From: Candidatus Epilinea brevis
GTDB lineage: Bacteria; Chloroflexota; Anaerolineae; Epilineales; Epilineaceae
DNA length: 64,000 bases
Direction of reading: 5' to 3'
Assembly (NCBI GenBank): GCA_016710785.1
Contig: JADJUE010000011.1
Coordinates: forward strand, 186,001-250,000
Shown here in pieces: positions 8,461 through 17,916 of the stretch; position 1 is the stretch's first letter; every line of letters starts with the position of its first letter. Both the position numbers and the translations under genes were made by a program. Under the pieces are notes generated by a model that searched no databases, had not been told where the DNA came from, and saw only the letters and a program-made list of their open reading frames with translations.

Positions 8461-11400
8461 TCACCGCCACGCTGAGCGCCGGATCTGGGGAGGACGGGTC
8501 CGCGTCGATGGTGGAATGGGTCGACCCGCACTGAGCCGGTGAATCAACGACCGGCAGGACCCCCCTCTACCCCTCCCCCGCACAATCCAAGGCCGCAGCC
8601 ACCCCCGGTAGATCCCCGCCAGTTCCGCCGCCGTCGGCGAGTGGTAGACGCGGTCCCTGTCCGCCGTGATCCGGCCCAGCAGCGGCAGGTCCACCCGGTC
8701 GCCCAGGGCGATGGCGAAGACCCATGCGCCGCCGGCTCGCAGATCCGCGGCAGCGGCGACCACCGCGTCGTCGGGAGCCGCCTCCTGGTTCTGCAGGCCG
8801 TCCGTCAGCAGGACCACCACCCGCAGGGCCTCCGGGCGGGCGCCCGCATCAAGGGCTGCGCCCGCGGCCGCCAGGCCCAGGTCGATACGCGTGCCGGGAT
8901 GGGGTTCAAGACCGCGCAGGGCAAGGTCCAGCGCCGCACGGTCGCCCGACAGCGGCGCCAGCAGTCGCGAAGCCCCGTCGAAGCCGACGACAGCCGCACG
9001 GTCCGAGGGCAGGGCCAGGGCATCCAGGAAGGCGGTGGCCGCGTCGCGCGCCGCGTCCAGCTTGGTCCGCGCCGCGCCGGCTGCCGCGGACTCGGCCATG
9101 CTGCTCGAACTGTCCAGAACCAGGACCACGTCCGCCGGCCGCGCACGGCGCAGACAGACGGCGCGGCCCAGGAAGGGCAGCCAGGCACGGGCGGTCAACG
9201 GGCGGCAGATCACGTTGACCTGCGGGACAGGGAAGACCAGGCGTCCCGGATGGTCCAGGACGTCAAGGTAGTCCGCGGTGGCCAGGATGTTGGTGGGCCA
9301 GAGGCCGCATTCGCGGGGGATCAATCGGTAGGTCAGGCGCAAGCCGTCGGCGGCCGTCACCGCCCCCAGGCGCCAGACCAGGGCGTGGCGGGTGGCGTCG
9401 TAGGCGGCCGGCGGCTGTGCCGAATCCGGAACATAGGCCATGTTGGCTGGGATCAGATCCTCCACCGTGACGCGCTGGAAGAGGCCGGCAGGGCGGGCTT
9501 GCCCCTGCGCGGCATCCAGCATGCTCCGGACGTCTGCGGCGGCCGGGTCGATGATCAGGTGGCTGGGCACGCCCACCAGGCTGTTGAACAGGTCCTGCTG
9601 ATCCCATTCAAAGGCGCTGTTGGTGAAGAGCAGGGCGAAGAGGCTGATGCCGGCGCCGCGCAGGGCGAGGGATAGGGCGGAGGGATCGTCCTTGACCATG
9701 CCGTCGGTGATCACCACGATGCCGCGCCGAGCGCCGCGGCTGCCGCGCGGGCCATCCAGCTCCTGCCGCGCCAGCTCCAACCCGGCGCTCAGCTGTGTGT
9801 CGCCTCCCGGCTCGACCTCCAGCAAGGCGCGGCGCAGGGCGTCCCGGTCTCGCGTCAGCGGCTGCAGCAGGCTCCCGCCGCTGCCGAAGCTGACCAACGC
9901 CAGCTCCGCACCCGCGCCCCCCAGCTGCGGAAGCAGGTCGAGCAGCATGGCCCGCGCCGTGTCCCAGCTGCTGTCGAAGCCCATCGAGCGGGAGCTGTCG
10001 ATCACCAACACCGTCTGGCTCGGCGGCCCGCCGGGTGGGCAATCGCCCGCCACATTCAGCTGCACCTCCACCGCCTGGCCCAGTTGGATCAGCGCGGGTG
10101 AGGCGCGCTTGTCCGGCGCGGCCAGGCAGGCGCCCGCCTCGCGCGCCGGAGCCTCCGGCAGACCCTGGGCCTGAAAGACCCAGATCCCGCCGTCCACGAT
10201 CTGTTGGTAGAAGGCGCCGAACTGCGGCTCCGGCTCGTCGAAGGGCAGCAAGCGGGTCCACGAGACATAGACCGCACCGTTGGCGTCCACGCTCAGGTCG
10301 TGTACGCGCACCCCCCGCTGCGGCATGGGCCACAGGGCCCGTAACAACCCCTCGGGGCTGTAGCGCAGACCCCAGCCGGCGGCTCCCAGGATGTACAGAT
10401 CGCCTTCCGGGCCCGCGGCCAGGCTGAGCGGGCCGTCGGCCACCGGCCAGTCGCCCAGGTCCTCGCCGGCCAGTCCGCGCACCAGGATGCGGGCCCGGGC
10501 GGTGTCGGCCAGGTAGATCCGCCCACCGGTCATGGCGATGTCCACCAGGGCGCCGGCGTCCGGCGTCAGCCATTCGTCCAGCACGCGGCCGCCGGCTTCA
10601 TCCAGCAGGGTGACCCGCCGCCGCCCGATGTCCAAGGCCGCAACGCGGCCCCGGTCCACCGCCAAGGCCGTCAGGAAGGGCTGTTCATCCGGCTCGGCGC
10701 GGCCTGCGGGCCAGTAGGTCCAGCCGGGCAGCTCCGCCTGAGGGCGCTGCTGCAGCTTCACCGGATCCAGTACGAACAGGTCCTGCGCCCCGTAGGCCAC
10801 ATCGCGGGCCGGCCGGCCGGGGCCGGAGCTGCAATGGCCCAGCTGCAGCCGCAGCCGATCTCGCGGCTGGCCGGCCCCCGCGCCCAGGCGCCAGAGCTGG
10901 ATGGTCTGGCGCTCCATGGCGTAGGGCTCTTCCACATAGACATGGTCCGGCCGCGGGCCGTAGATGCTGAAGCGGCCCTGCAGCACGGCCAGGTCCGCGG
11001 CCCCGGCCGTCAAGCGGCGCGGGCTGGCCGGGCCTTCCAGCTCCGGCTGGTCCAGCTCGCCGCTCAGTCGGGCCTGCGCCGGCCGCTCGGCCGGCCGGGC
11101 GATGTGCAGCACCCCCTGGGCGCTGCAATGGTTGATGGATGCCAGCAGCCGACCGTCGGCGCTTGCTTCCAGATTGAGGACGACCCGGCCCAGATAGGCG
11201 GCATTGATGGCCGTGGTGGGGCCGGCGTAGAGCGGTTGATCCTCGCCCAGGGCGAAGATCTCCACGTTGCGGCTGATGAATGCCCCCGCCGGCCCGGCGG
11301 CCAGGTCCTCAGGATTGATGAAGGGCACGAAGCGCTCATAGGCCTGCGTGGGGTCGAAGACGGCCACACCCTCGGCCCGCGGCATCGTCGGCGGCAGGGC

Positions 11401-12201
11401 CGTCGTCTGGGCCGGCACCCGGCGGCGCGAGGGCTCCGGCTCCCCCGGATCGGGGTCGGGCGGCAGGCTCAAGGGCACCGGGCAACGGTTGGCCACGTAG
11501 AGGCGGCCGTCCGGACCCAGGTCCAGCCGGTCCGGCTGGCAGGACACAGGAAGCCGATCGCGCAGCCGTTCGCCCTCGAAGACGTCCACGCTGCGCGTCA
11601 GGGGGGCATCGGGCGGCGCAGGCGTGGGCATGACCCCGGACCAGTCGAAGAAGGGTTCATCGGTATCCATCCGCGACAGGTAGACGCGCCCGTCCGACCG
11701 CACGGCGATGTCGCGGTAGACGGCCGGCTGGCCGTCCTGGGGCGTCACCTCGAAGCTGCCGATCATCCGCCCGTCCGGCCAGAGGTGGTCGATGCGGTAG
11801 CGCCGATACTCGCTCTCGTCGCTGGCGAAGGGTCCCTCTACCAGCAGGAAGAAGCTGCCGTCAGCCGCGCCGTCCAGACGCAGGGCGCGCCAGTCGCTAT
11901 CGTTGAGATCGATGCGCGGCACGGTGAAGAGGCTGCGCGGCCGGCCGTCAGGCTCCAGCACATGCACGGTCTCCTGCCGGCCGTCCAGCACCAGGATGGT
12001 CCCGTCGGGGATGGCCGTGATGTCCAGGGTCTGACCGAAGCGCCCGGCTTTGGGCTGCCAGGGCACATGGCCCCAGGTATCGGCCAGACGGTAGGTGAAG
12101 GCGGGGTCTGCCGCAGGGTGAGCCCGGGCGGGAACGGGGAGGAGAAGGGCCAGGATGAGGACGATCGCGCAGCCAAGCCTGCGGATTCTCAGTGGCCACA
12201 T
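8461..12201 (-). CDS. exported beta-propeller protein with two vWA domains
   Basis: A 1246-residue exported protein. The signal peptide is MWPLRIRRLGCAIVLILALL, cleaved near ARA-HPA. Residues 40-700 contain NHL/propeller-like repeats (GPDGRLYVANR, AGPEGDLYILG, VDANGAVYVSW). The first von Willebrand A domain starts near 725 with the MIDAS motif DSSRS, a stretch resembling secreted DUF11-type strands follows, and the second vWA starts near 1022 with DSSSS and later VVVLLTDG. Both MIDAS loops keep D-x-S-x-S, so metal-dependent ligand binding is plausible. The start at 12201 is preferred over an ATG at 12237 because AGGGCGG precedes it. An adhesion or surface-assembly role is inferred. Confidence 0.82.
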   Translation of the reverse strand: MWPLRIRRLGCAIVLILALLLPVPARAHPAADPAFTYRLADTWGHVPWQPKAGRFGQTLDITAIPDGTILVLDGRQETVHVLEPDGRPRSLFTVPRIDLNDSDWRALRLDGAADGSFFLLVEGPFASDESEYRRYRIDHLWPDGRMIGSFEVTPQDGQPAVYRDIAVRSDGRVYLSRMDTDEPFFDWSGVMPTPAPPDAPLTRSVDVFEGERLRDRLPVSCQPDRLDLGPDGRLYVANRCPVPLSLPPDPDPGEPEPSRRRVPAQTTALPPTMPRAEGVAVFDPTQAYERFVPFINPEDLAAGPAGAFISRNVEIFALGEDQPLYAGPTTAINAAYLGRVVLNLEASADGRLLASINHCSAQGVLHIARPAERPAQARLSGELDQPELEGPASPRRLTAGAADLAVLQGRFSIYGPRPDHVYVEEPYAMERQTIQLWRLGAGAGQPRDRLRLQLGHCSSGPGRPARDVAYGAQDLFVLDPVKLQQRPQAELPGWTYWPAGRAEPDEQPFLTALAVDRGRVAALDIGRRRVTLLDEAGGRVLDEWLTPDAGALVDIAMTGGRIYLADTARARILVRGLAGEDLGDWPVADGPLSLAAGPEGDLYILGAAGWGLRYSPEGLLRALWPMPQRGVRVHDLSVDANGAVYVSWTRLLPFDEPEPQFGAFYQQIVDGGIWVFQAQGLPEAPAREAGACLAAPDKRASPALIQLGQAVEVQLNVAGDCPPGGPPSQTVLVIDSSRSMGFDSSWDTARAMLLDLLPQLGGAGAELALVSFGSGGSLLQPLTRDRDALRRALLEVEPGGDTQLSAGLELARQELDGPRGSRGARRGIVVITDGMVKDDPSALSLALRGAGISLFALLFTNSAFEWDQQDLFNSLVGVPSHLIIDPAAADVRSMLDAAQGQARPAGLFQRVTVEDLIPANMAYVPDSAQPPAAYDATRHALVWRLGAVTAADGLRLTYRLIPRECGLWPTNILATADYLDVLDHPGRLVFPVPQVNVICRPLTARAWLPFLGRAVCLRRARPADVVLVLDSSSSMAESAAAGAARTKLDAARDAATAFLDALALPSDRAAVVGFDGASRLLAPLSGDRAALDLALRGLEPHPGTRIDLGLAAAGAALDAGARPEALRVVVLLTDGLQNQEAAPDDAVVAAAADLRAGGAWVFAIALGDRVDLPLLGRITADRDRVYHSPTAAELAGIYRGWLRPWIVRGRGRGGSCRSLIHRLSAGRPIPPSTRTRPPQIRRSAWR

Positions 12202-12346
12202 CAACGTCCGCCCTAGATCCAGATCGTGTGCGTGCATCAAAGTACTCGCTTTCACAAACGCCGGGGAAGCCGCCGTGAGGCGGAACAGCACGACACCGGC
12301 AACCGCATTCTGCCCGGATCGGAAGGCAGGCGCCCCGCAACTCAAT

Positions 12347-12354
12347 GCTATGAT
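12347..12354 (+). promoter_or_regulatory. extended -10 promoter of the tricorn-like gene
   Basis: GCTATGAT with a preceding TG gives an extended -10 (TATGAT at 12349-12354). Transcription would start near 12361, leaving a leader of about 38 nt that contains the AGGAGG ribosome site for the ATG at 12399. This is the leadered counterpart of the otherwise similar leaderless promoters in the window. Confidence 0.5.
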
Positions 12355-12398
12355 TGACCTTCGCTTAAAGCAAGGCCCCCGCTGGGCCCAGGAGGACC

Positions 12399-15300
12399 AT
12401 GTCCGAGTCCGGCTACTACCGCCATCCCAGCATCCACCGCGACACCATCGTCTTCGTCTGCGAGGACGACCTGTGGACGGTATCGGCCGAAGGCGGCACC
12501 GCCCGCCGTCTGACGGCCAATCCGGGCCGGGCTTTGTGGCCGGCACTGTCGCCCGATGGTGAGCTGTTGGCCTACGTGGGCTACGACGAAGGCACGCCGG
12601 AGGTCTTCTGCATGCCCGCCACGGGCGGTGAGGCGCGCCGTCTGACCTATTCCGGAACCTCCAACCAAGGCGCCACCTGGACGCCGGACGGCCGGCAGAT
12701 CGTCTTCGCCACCAACGCCGGCCAGCCCTTCGCCGGGCTCTACGAGCTGCAGGCCGTCAGCCCCGAGGGCGGCGAGCCAGAACGACTGCCGGTTGGCCCA
12801 GCCTTGACCATCACCTTCGACCCACGGACGGGAAGCCGAGCCGGGGCGGTCATCGGACGCAACACCTCGGACATCGCGCGTTGGAAACGCTATCGCGGCG
12901 GCCAGACCGGCGACCTGTGGATCGATCCTGCCGGCCAAGACGAATGGCGGCGGCTGATCCGCCTGCCGGGCAACCTGGCCAACCCCTTGTGGCTGGGCGA
13001 ACGCATCTATTTCGTCTCCGACCACGAGGGAGTGGGCAACCTCTATTCCTGCGCCCTGGACGGATCCGACCTGCGGCCGCACACGGCCCATGCCGACTAC
13101 TACGTGCGGCACCCGTCCACCGACGGCCGGCGCATCGTCTACCATGCCGGAGCGGACCTGTTTCTCTTCGACCCCCAGGCGGAGCGCACGGAGCGCATCG
13201 AGATCGCCCTGAAGAGCCCCAGGGTACAGCGCAAGCGCCGCTTCGTGCGCGCCGAGCATTACCTGCAATCCTACGATCTGCATCCGCAAGGACATTACTT
13301 GGCCCTGGTCAGCCGCGGCAAGGCCTTCAGCTGCGGCAACTGGGAGGGCGCGGTCAGCCAGCACGGGGAGCCGGACGGGGTGCGCTACCGCCTGGCCAGC
13401 TGGCTGGCGGACGGCGAGCGGCTGGTCATGGTCAGCGATGCCGCGGGCGAGGAGGCCCTGGAAGTCCACCCGGTGGAGGCCCTGAGCCTGCAGCAGGGCT
13501 TGCTGCGCCTGGACGGCCTGGACATCGGTCGCCCGGACGAACTGCTACCGGCGCCTGGCGGCAGCCTGGACGGCATCGAGCGGGTAGCCCTGACCAACCA
13601 TCGCCAGGAGCTGATGCTGGTGGACCTGGCAGCCGGCACGGCCCGCGTTCTGGACCACAGCCGCCACGACCGCATCAAGGGCGTGGCCTGGTCGCCGGAC
13701 GGTCGCTGGCTGGCCTACGGTTTCGCCGACACGGCGCAGACCTCCATCCTGAAGCTCTGCCGCCTGGAAGACGGGGCTACCTTCGCTGCCACGCGCACGG
13801 TACTGCATGACATGCAGCCCTCCTTTGATCCCGGCGGCCGTTATCTCTACTTCCTCTCCCTGCGGGACTTCGCTCCGGTCTACGACAGCCTGACCTTCGA
13901 CCTGGGCTTCCCCTTCGGCATGCGCCCGCACCTCATCACCCTGCAGGCAGACCTGCCCTCGCCCTTCACACCGGTGCCCAAGCCGCTCGGCGAGTTGCTG
14001 CTGGACGAGGGCGTGGACGACGAGGAGGCTCCGGCCGAAACGGAGGGCTCTGACCCGGAAGGTTCAGAGCGTGGCGGAACCGGGTCGGACGCGGCAGCCG
14101 ACGATGCCGCGCCAGGTGCCTCGGGCACGGGCGGGGCGCCGCCCGGCGCGACCGCGACCGTCGGGGCGCCGGAGCCTCTGCGCATCGACCTGGAGGGCAT
14201 CGAAGATCGGGTGTTGGCCTTCCCGGTGCCCGAGGGCCAGTATGGGGCGGTCATCGGCATCGAGGGCAAGGTGCTGTACTCCACCTATCCCTTGGAGAGC
14301 CCCCTGGACGGCGGGCTGGAGAGTTCGGCCGAAGGCCCGGCCCTCGGGGGCGGCGCCCTGGAGGTCTTCGACCTGGAGACATTGGAGGAGCGCAACCTGG
14401 TGGAGGCGGGCGTCTCCGACTTCCTGGTGAGCCAGGACGGCAAGGCCCTGGTCTACCGCTCAGGCCTGGCCCTCAGGGTGATCAAGGCCGGCGACAAGCC
14501 GCCGCGCGACGGCCCGCCGGGACGCAAGAGCGGTTGGGTGAACCTGAGCCGGCTGCGCGTTTCAGTGGAGCCCCACGCGGAATGGTCGCAGATGCTGCGC
14601 GAGGCCTGGCGCCTGCAGCGCGACCATTTCTGGACGCCGGACATGGGCGGCGTGGACTGGCAGGAGGTCTACCGCCGCTACCTGCCGCTCATCGCCCGGG
14701 TTGCCACGCGGGCGGAGTTTTCGGACCTGATGTGGGAGCTGCAGGGCGAGCTGGGCACCTCACATGCCTATGAGCTTGGCGGCGACTATCGCCCGGAGCC
14801 GCTCTACGCCCAGGGCTTTCTGGGGGCGGACCTGCGCTACCAGCCGGACACGGACAGCTACGTGGTCGAGCGCCTGGTGCGCGGCGACCTCTGGGACGAG
14901 GAGGCGGGCTCGCCGATGGCGCGGGTAGGCGTGGGGGTGGTGCCCGGCGACCGGCTGCTGGCCATCGACGGCCAGCGGCTGGGTTCGGTTCGCTCTCCGG
15001 CGCAGGCCCTGGTCAACCGCGCGGGAGCGGAGGTGGCGCTGCGCTTTGCCCCGCGGGAAGGCGAAGAGGCGCCCTATCTCTGTACGGTGCGCTGCCTGGT
15101 ATCGGAGACGGCGGCCCGCTACCGGGACTGGGTGGAGGCCAACCGTCGCCGGGTGCACGAGGCCACGGGCGGCCGGGTGGGCTATGTGCACATACCGGAC
15201 ATGGGCGCCAACGGCTACGCCGAGTTCCACCGCGGCTTTCTGGCCGAGCTGCACCGCGACGGACTGGTGGTGGATGTGCGCTACAACAGCGGCGGCCATG

Positions 15301-15812
15301 TGAGCCAGTTGATCCTGGAGAAGCTGGCCCGGCGCCGCCTGGGCTACGACGTGCAGCGCTGGGGGGAGCCAGTGCCCTATCCGCTGGAATCGCTGGGCGG
15401 ACCGATCGTGCTCCTGATCAACGAGCAGACAGGCTCGGACGGCGACATGTTCAGCCACGCGTTCAAGCTGATGCGCCTGGGTCTGGTCATCGGCACGCGG
15501 ACCTGGGGCGGGGTCATCGGCATCCGCCCCCGCGAGAGCTTCGTGGACGGGGGCATCGCCACGCAGCCGGAGTTCTCGCTGTGGTTCAAGGATGTGGGCT
15601 TCGGCGTGGAGAACCAGGGCACCACCCCCGACCGCGAGGTGGAGAGCCGCCCCCAGGACCACGCCGCGGGCCTGGACCCGCAGCTGGACGCCGCCCTGGA
15701 GGAGATCCAGCGCCTGCTGCGCGAGGCGCCGCCCGAGAAGCCCAGCTTCGGGCCGCGGCCGCGGCTGCCGCTGCCGGGGGTGCCGGGGGTGGAGAACCGA
15801 GACGGCGTTTAA
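12399..15812 (+). CDS. tricorn protease homologue (S41 family)
   Basis: A cytosolic-type 1137-residue serine protease. The first 560 residues are WD40/TolB-like propeller repeats (DDLWTVSAEGGTARRLT, LSPDGELLAYVGYDEG). An acidic low-complexity insert at about 535-590 interrupts the middle. The C-terminal half holds a helical C1 domain, a PDZ domain (GVVPGDRLLAIDGQ) and the C2 catalytic domain. Candidate catalytic residues are His789 (GTSHAYELGG) and Ser1013 in NEQTGSDGD, matching tricorn spacing. There is no signal peptide. Tricorn acts on peptides released by proteases, and no proteasome or tricorn factor lies in this window. AGGAGG precedes the ATG. Confidence 0.92.
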   Translation: MSESGYYRHPSIHRDTIVFVCEDDLWTVSAEGGTARRLTANPGRALWPALSPDGELLAYVGYDEGTPEVFCMPATGGEARRLTYSGTSNQGATWTPDGRQIVFATNAGQPFAGLYELQAVSPEGGEPERLPVGPALTITFDPRTGSRAGAVIGRNTSDIARWKRYRGGQTGDLWIDPAGQDEWRRLIRLPGNLANPLWLGERIYFVSDHEGVGNLYSCALDGSDLRPHTAHADYYVRHPSTDGRRIVYHAGADLFLFDPQAERTERIEIALKSPRVQRKRRFVRAEHYLQSYDLHPQGHYLALVSRGKAFSCGNWEGAVSQHGEPDGVRYRLASWLADGERLVMVSDAAGEEALEVHPVEALSLQQGLLRLDGLDIGRPDELLPAPGGSLDGIERVALTNHRQELMLVDLAAGTARVLDHSRHDRIKGVAWSPDGRWLAYGFADTAQTSILKLCRLEDGATFAATRTVLHDMQPSFDPGGRYLYFLSLRDFAPVYDSLTFDLGFPFGMRPHLITLQADLPSPFTPVPKPLGELLLDEGVDDEEAPAETEGSDPEGSERGGTGSDAAADDAAPGASGTGGAPPGATATVGAPEPLRIDLEGIEDRVLAFPVPEGQYGAVIGIEGKVLYSTYPLESPLDGGLESSAEGPALGGGALEVFDLETLEERNLVEAGVSDFLVSQDGKALVYRSGLALRVIKAGDKPPRDGPPGRKSGWVNLSRLRVSVEPHAEWSQMLREAWRLQRDHFWTPDMGGVDWQEVYRRYLPLIARVATRAEFSDLMWELQGELGTSHAYELGGDYRPEPLYAQGFLGADLRYQPDTDSYVVERLVRGDLWDEEAGSPMARVGVGVVPGDRLLAIDGQRLGSVRSPAQALVNRAGAEVALRFAPREGEEAPYLCTVRCLVSETAARYRDWVEANRRRVHEATGGRVGYVHIPDMGANGYAEFHRGFLAELHRDGLVVDVRYNSGGHVSQLILEKLARRRLGYDVQRWGEPVPYPLESLGGPIVLLINEQTGSDGDMFSHAFKLMRLGLVIGTRTWGGVIGIRPRESFVDGGIATQPEFSLWFKDVGFGVENQGTTPDREVESRPQDHAAGLDPQLDAALEEIQRLLREAPPEKPSFGPRPRLPLPGVPGVENRDGV

Positions 15813-15824
15813 GGGAGGCAGTCG

Positions 15825-16388
15825 GTGCTGGGAGCAGGTTCCCTGGCAAACACGCCCAACAGGCATCTGCTGATCACCGGTCCTTCCGGAGTCGGCAAGA
15901 GCACGCTACTCAAGCAGGTCGTCGCCTCCTGTCAGTCGGAGGACCTGATCGTTCGTGGCTTCATCAGCGAAGTGATCATCGTCGAGGGTCGACGCATGGG
16001 CTGGCGTCTCGACGGCATGGACGGTGTTGGTGGCATTCTGGCGCATCGCGATCTGGTCTCCGCACAGCGTATGGGCCCCTATGGCATCGACCTCCCTTTG
16101 TTCGAACGAATCGCCGAGGGGGAGCTGCTCGCCGCCGCGTATGTGAGCCTATATGTAGTGGATGAGATCGGTCTCATCGCCTCATGGTCGGCAGCTATTC
16201 AGATTGCGCTGGACACAGTACTGGACGGGTCGGTACCCGTCCTGGCGATCCTCCGGCAGAAACCAACGGATTACACAGAGCGAGTGCGCGGCAGGGCAGA
16301 TGTCACGGTTGTGTCCATGGACGAGGGCAATCGCACGGAGGTGGAGATGCGCGTTCGGTCTTGGGTTGCGGCTAAGCGGAGTGGATAG
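15825..16388 (+). CDS. THEP1-like nucleoside-triphosphatase
   Basis: A 187-residue P-loop protein with Walker A GPSGVGKS and Walker B LYVVDEIG. The segment between them, RGFISEVIIVEGRRMGWRLD, is typical of THEP1/DUF265 NTPases (GFxTxEVR..G.R.GF). These enzymes hydrolyse several nucleoside triphosphates in vitro and their physiological role is unclear. The start is a GTG with AAGGGAGG about 7 nt upstream, only 12 bp after the tricorn-like stop, so the two are probably one transcript. Codon use is less GC-biased than in neighbours (GAT, TTG, AGT frequent), hinting at a different origin. Confidence 0.78.
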   Translation: MLGAGSLANTPNRHLLITGPSGVGKSTLLKQVVASCQSEDLIVRGFISEVIIVEGRRMGWRLDGMDGVGGILAHRDLVSAQRMGPYGIDLPLFERIAEGELLAAAYVSLYVVDEIGLIASWSAAIQIALDTVLDGSVPVLAILRQKPTDYTERVRGRADVTVVSMDEGNRTEVEMRVRSWVAAKRSG

Positions 16389-16532
16389 TCGCGGTCGAGA
16401 TTTGGACGTCGAGCGCAATTCATGGAATTCCCCTAGATAGGCCGCTGGTGATTCGTGGACAAGAGCCGCCACTTAATCCATGCAGATCCGCCACGCCATG
16501 TCAGATTTACATGGTTCTTGTCTTCCAATTGC

Positions 16533-16540
16533 GCTATCAT
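16533..16540 (+). promoter_or_regulatory. GCTATCAT -10 box, predicted leaderless
   Basis: TATCAT at 16535-16540 is followed by six cytosines and then the ATG at 16547. There is no ribosome-binding site in between. No convincing -35 lies at 16-18 bp. The arrangement repeats that at 4371 and 52725. Confidence 0.5.
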
Positions 16541-16546
16541 CCCCCC

Positions 16547-17788
16547 ATGGAAGGCTACGTCCCCCGCGCGATCGAGCCGGTCCTGCGCGAAGTCGTCGCG
16601 CAGTTCCCGGCCGTGGCCCTCACCGGGCCGCGGCAGACCGGCAAGACCACCCTACTGAAGCAGCTGTTCCCCGGACATGCCTACCTGACCCTGGATGATC
16701 CGTTGACCCTGCAGCGCGCTGTTGAGGATCCGGAGTTGCTTCTGCAGACTGCGGGCGAGCCTCTGGTCATCGACGAGATCCAGCAAGCTCCCTCGCTTCT
16801 GCCGCTGCTGAAACTGCGCATCGACGCCGACCGGTCCCGAAGAGGCCGCTTCATTCTGACCGGCTCCCAGCAGTTCGGATTGATGCGCAACCTGAGCGAG
16901 TCATTGGCCGGTCGGGTGGCCATCTTGGAGCTGAGCGCATTCGGCTTGCCAGAGCTCTGGTCGGCAGGAGCCAGCCCCTTTGCCGGCACCAGCGCCCGGG
17001 AGGCCTTCGAGCTAGCCGGTCTGCGAGGGCTCTTTCCTGAGCCGGCCTTGCTCCCTTGGGGCGATGGCCCGCGCGGTAGCAAGCGCTGGTACGCCGCCTT
17101 CGTCCAGACCTATCTGGAGCGGGACATCCGCGGCATCCACGACATCGGTAGCCTGCGCGAGTTCGGGCGCTTTCTGCAACTCTTGGCCGCTCGCTGCGCC
17201 CAGCAACTCAACTTCAGTGCCTTGGCCACGGATGTGGGGGTCAGCGCCAACACCATCAAGCGCTGGGTCTCCGTCCTGGAGGCCAGCCGCATGGTCTTCC
17301 TCCTGCCGCCCTTTCACCGCAACCTCGGCCAACGCGTCGTCAAGTCCCCCAAGGTCTACTTCACGGACATCGGCCTGGTCTGCTACCTCACCGGCATCAG
17401 CGACGCCGCGCAGCTGCTGCAGGGGCCGACGGCCGGTCCCTTGTTCGAGAATCACTGCATCCAGGAAGCCGTCAAGGCCTGCCTGGGCACCGGGGAACGG
17501 CCCCGCTTCTCCTACCTGCGGATCTCCGGCGGCCTGGAGGTCGACCTGCTGGTGGAAGCCGGCGACCGCCTGCAGCCCTTCGAGTTCAAGCTCAATGCCA
17601 GCCCGCGAACGAGCATGGCCCGGGCGCTGGACCGCTTTCAGGAATCCTTCGCCGCCTTGTCGCCGCAGCCGGGCTGCCTGGTGTCGCTTTCCGATCGGCG
17701 GGACGCCTTGACTCGCCAGACCACGCTCCTGCCATTCGTCGATTTTCTACGCCGGATAACATTGCCCATGGCGCCCTCCGACCGCTGA
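16547..17788 (+). CDS. AAA ATPase with DUF4143 domain
   Basis: The 413-residue protein starts with EGYVPRAIEPVLREVVAQFP and Walker A GPRQTGKTTL, then Walker B PLVIDEIQQAP and sensor FILTGSQQFGL. The C-terminal half is the DUF4143 domain, which includes an HTH-like segment (LATDVGVSANTIKRWVSVLE) and a nuclease-like beta region (RISGGLEVDLLVE..FEFK). This AAA_14-DUF4143 architecture is widespread, often mobile and has no settled function; links to stress or defence are only suggested by distribution. It stands alone under its own promoter. Confidence 0.88.
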   Translation: MEGYVPRAIEPVLREVVAQFPAVALTGPRQTGKTTLLKQLFPGHAYLTLDDPLTLQRAVEDPELLLQTAGEPLVIDEIQQAPSLLPLLKLRIDADRSRRGRFILTGSQQFGLMRNLSESLAGRVAILELSAFGLPELWSAGASPFAGTSAREAFELAGLRGLFPEPALLPWGDGPRGSKRWYAAFVQTYLERDIRGIHDIGSLREFGRFLQLLAARCAQQLNFSALATDVGVSANTIKRWVSVLEASRMVFLLPPFHRNLGQRVVKSPKVYFTDIGLVCYLTGISDAAQLLQGPTAGPLFENHCIQEAVKACLGTGERPRFSYLRISGGLEVDLLVEAGDRLQPFEFKLNASPRTSMARALDRFQESFAALSPQPGCLVSLSDRRDALTRQTTLLPFVDFLRRITLPMAPSDR

Positions 17789-17916
17789 TCGGAAGCGGAT
17801 CAGCCCCCGCTGCCCCCAATTGGCGCAAGGTTGGCGCAGAGGCGGCGCCTACCCCCTCCCCAAACCGGCCGGCCCCCTCTAAGCTGGGAACATCGATTCC
17901 CAACCGGAGGCCAGCC

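Noticed and set aside
16547..17788. Defence island or toxin-antitoxin module around the DUF4143 ATPase
   Set aside because: No partner gene, integrase or other defence gene flanks it.
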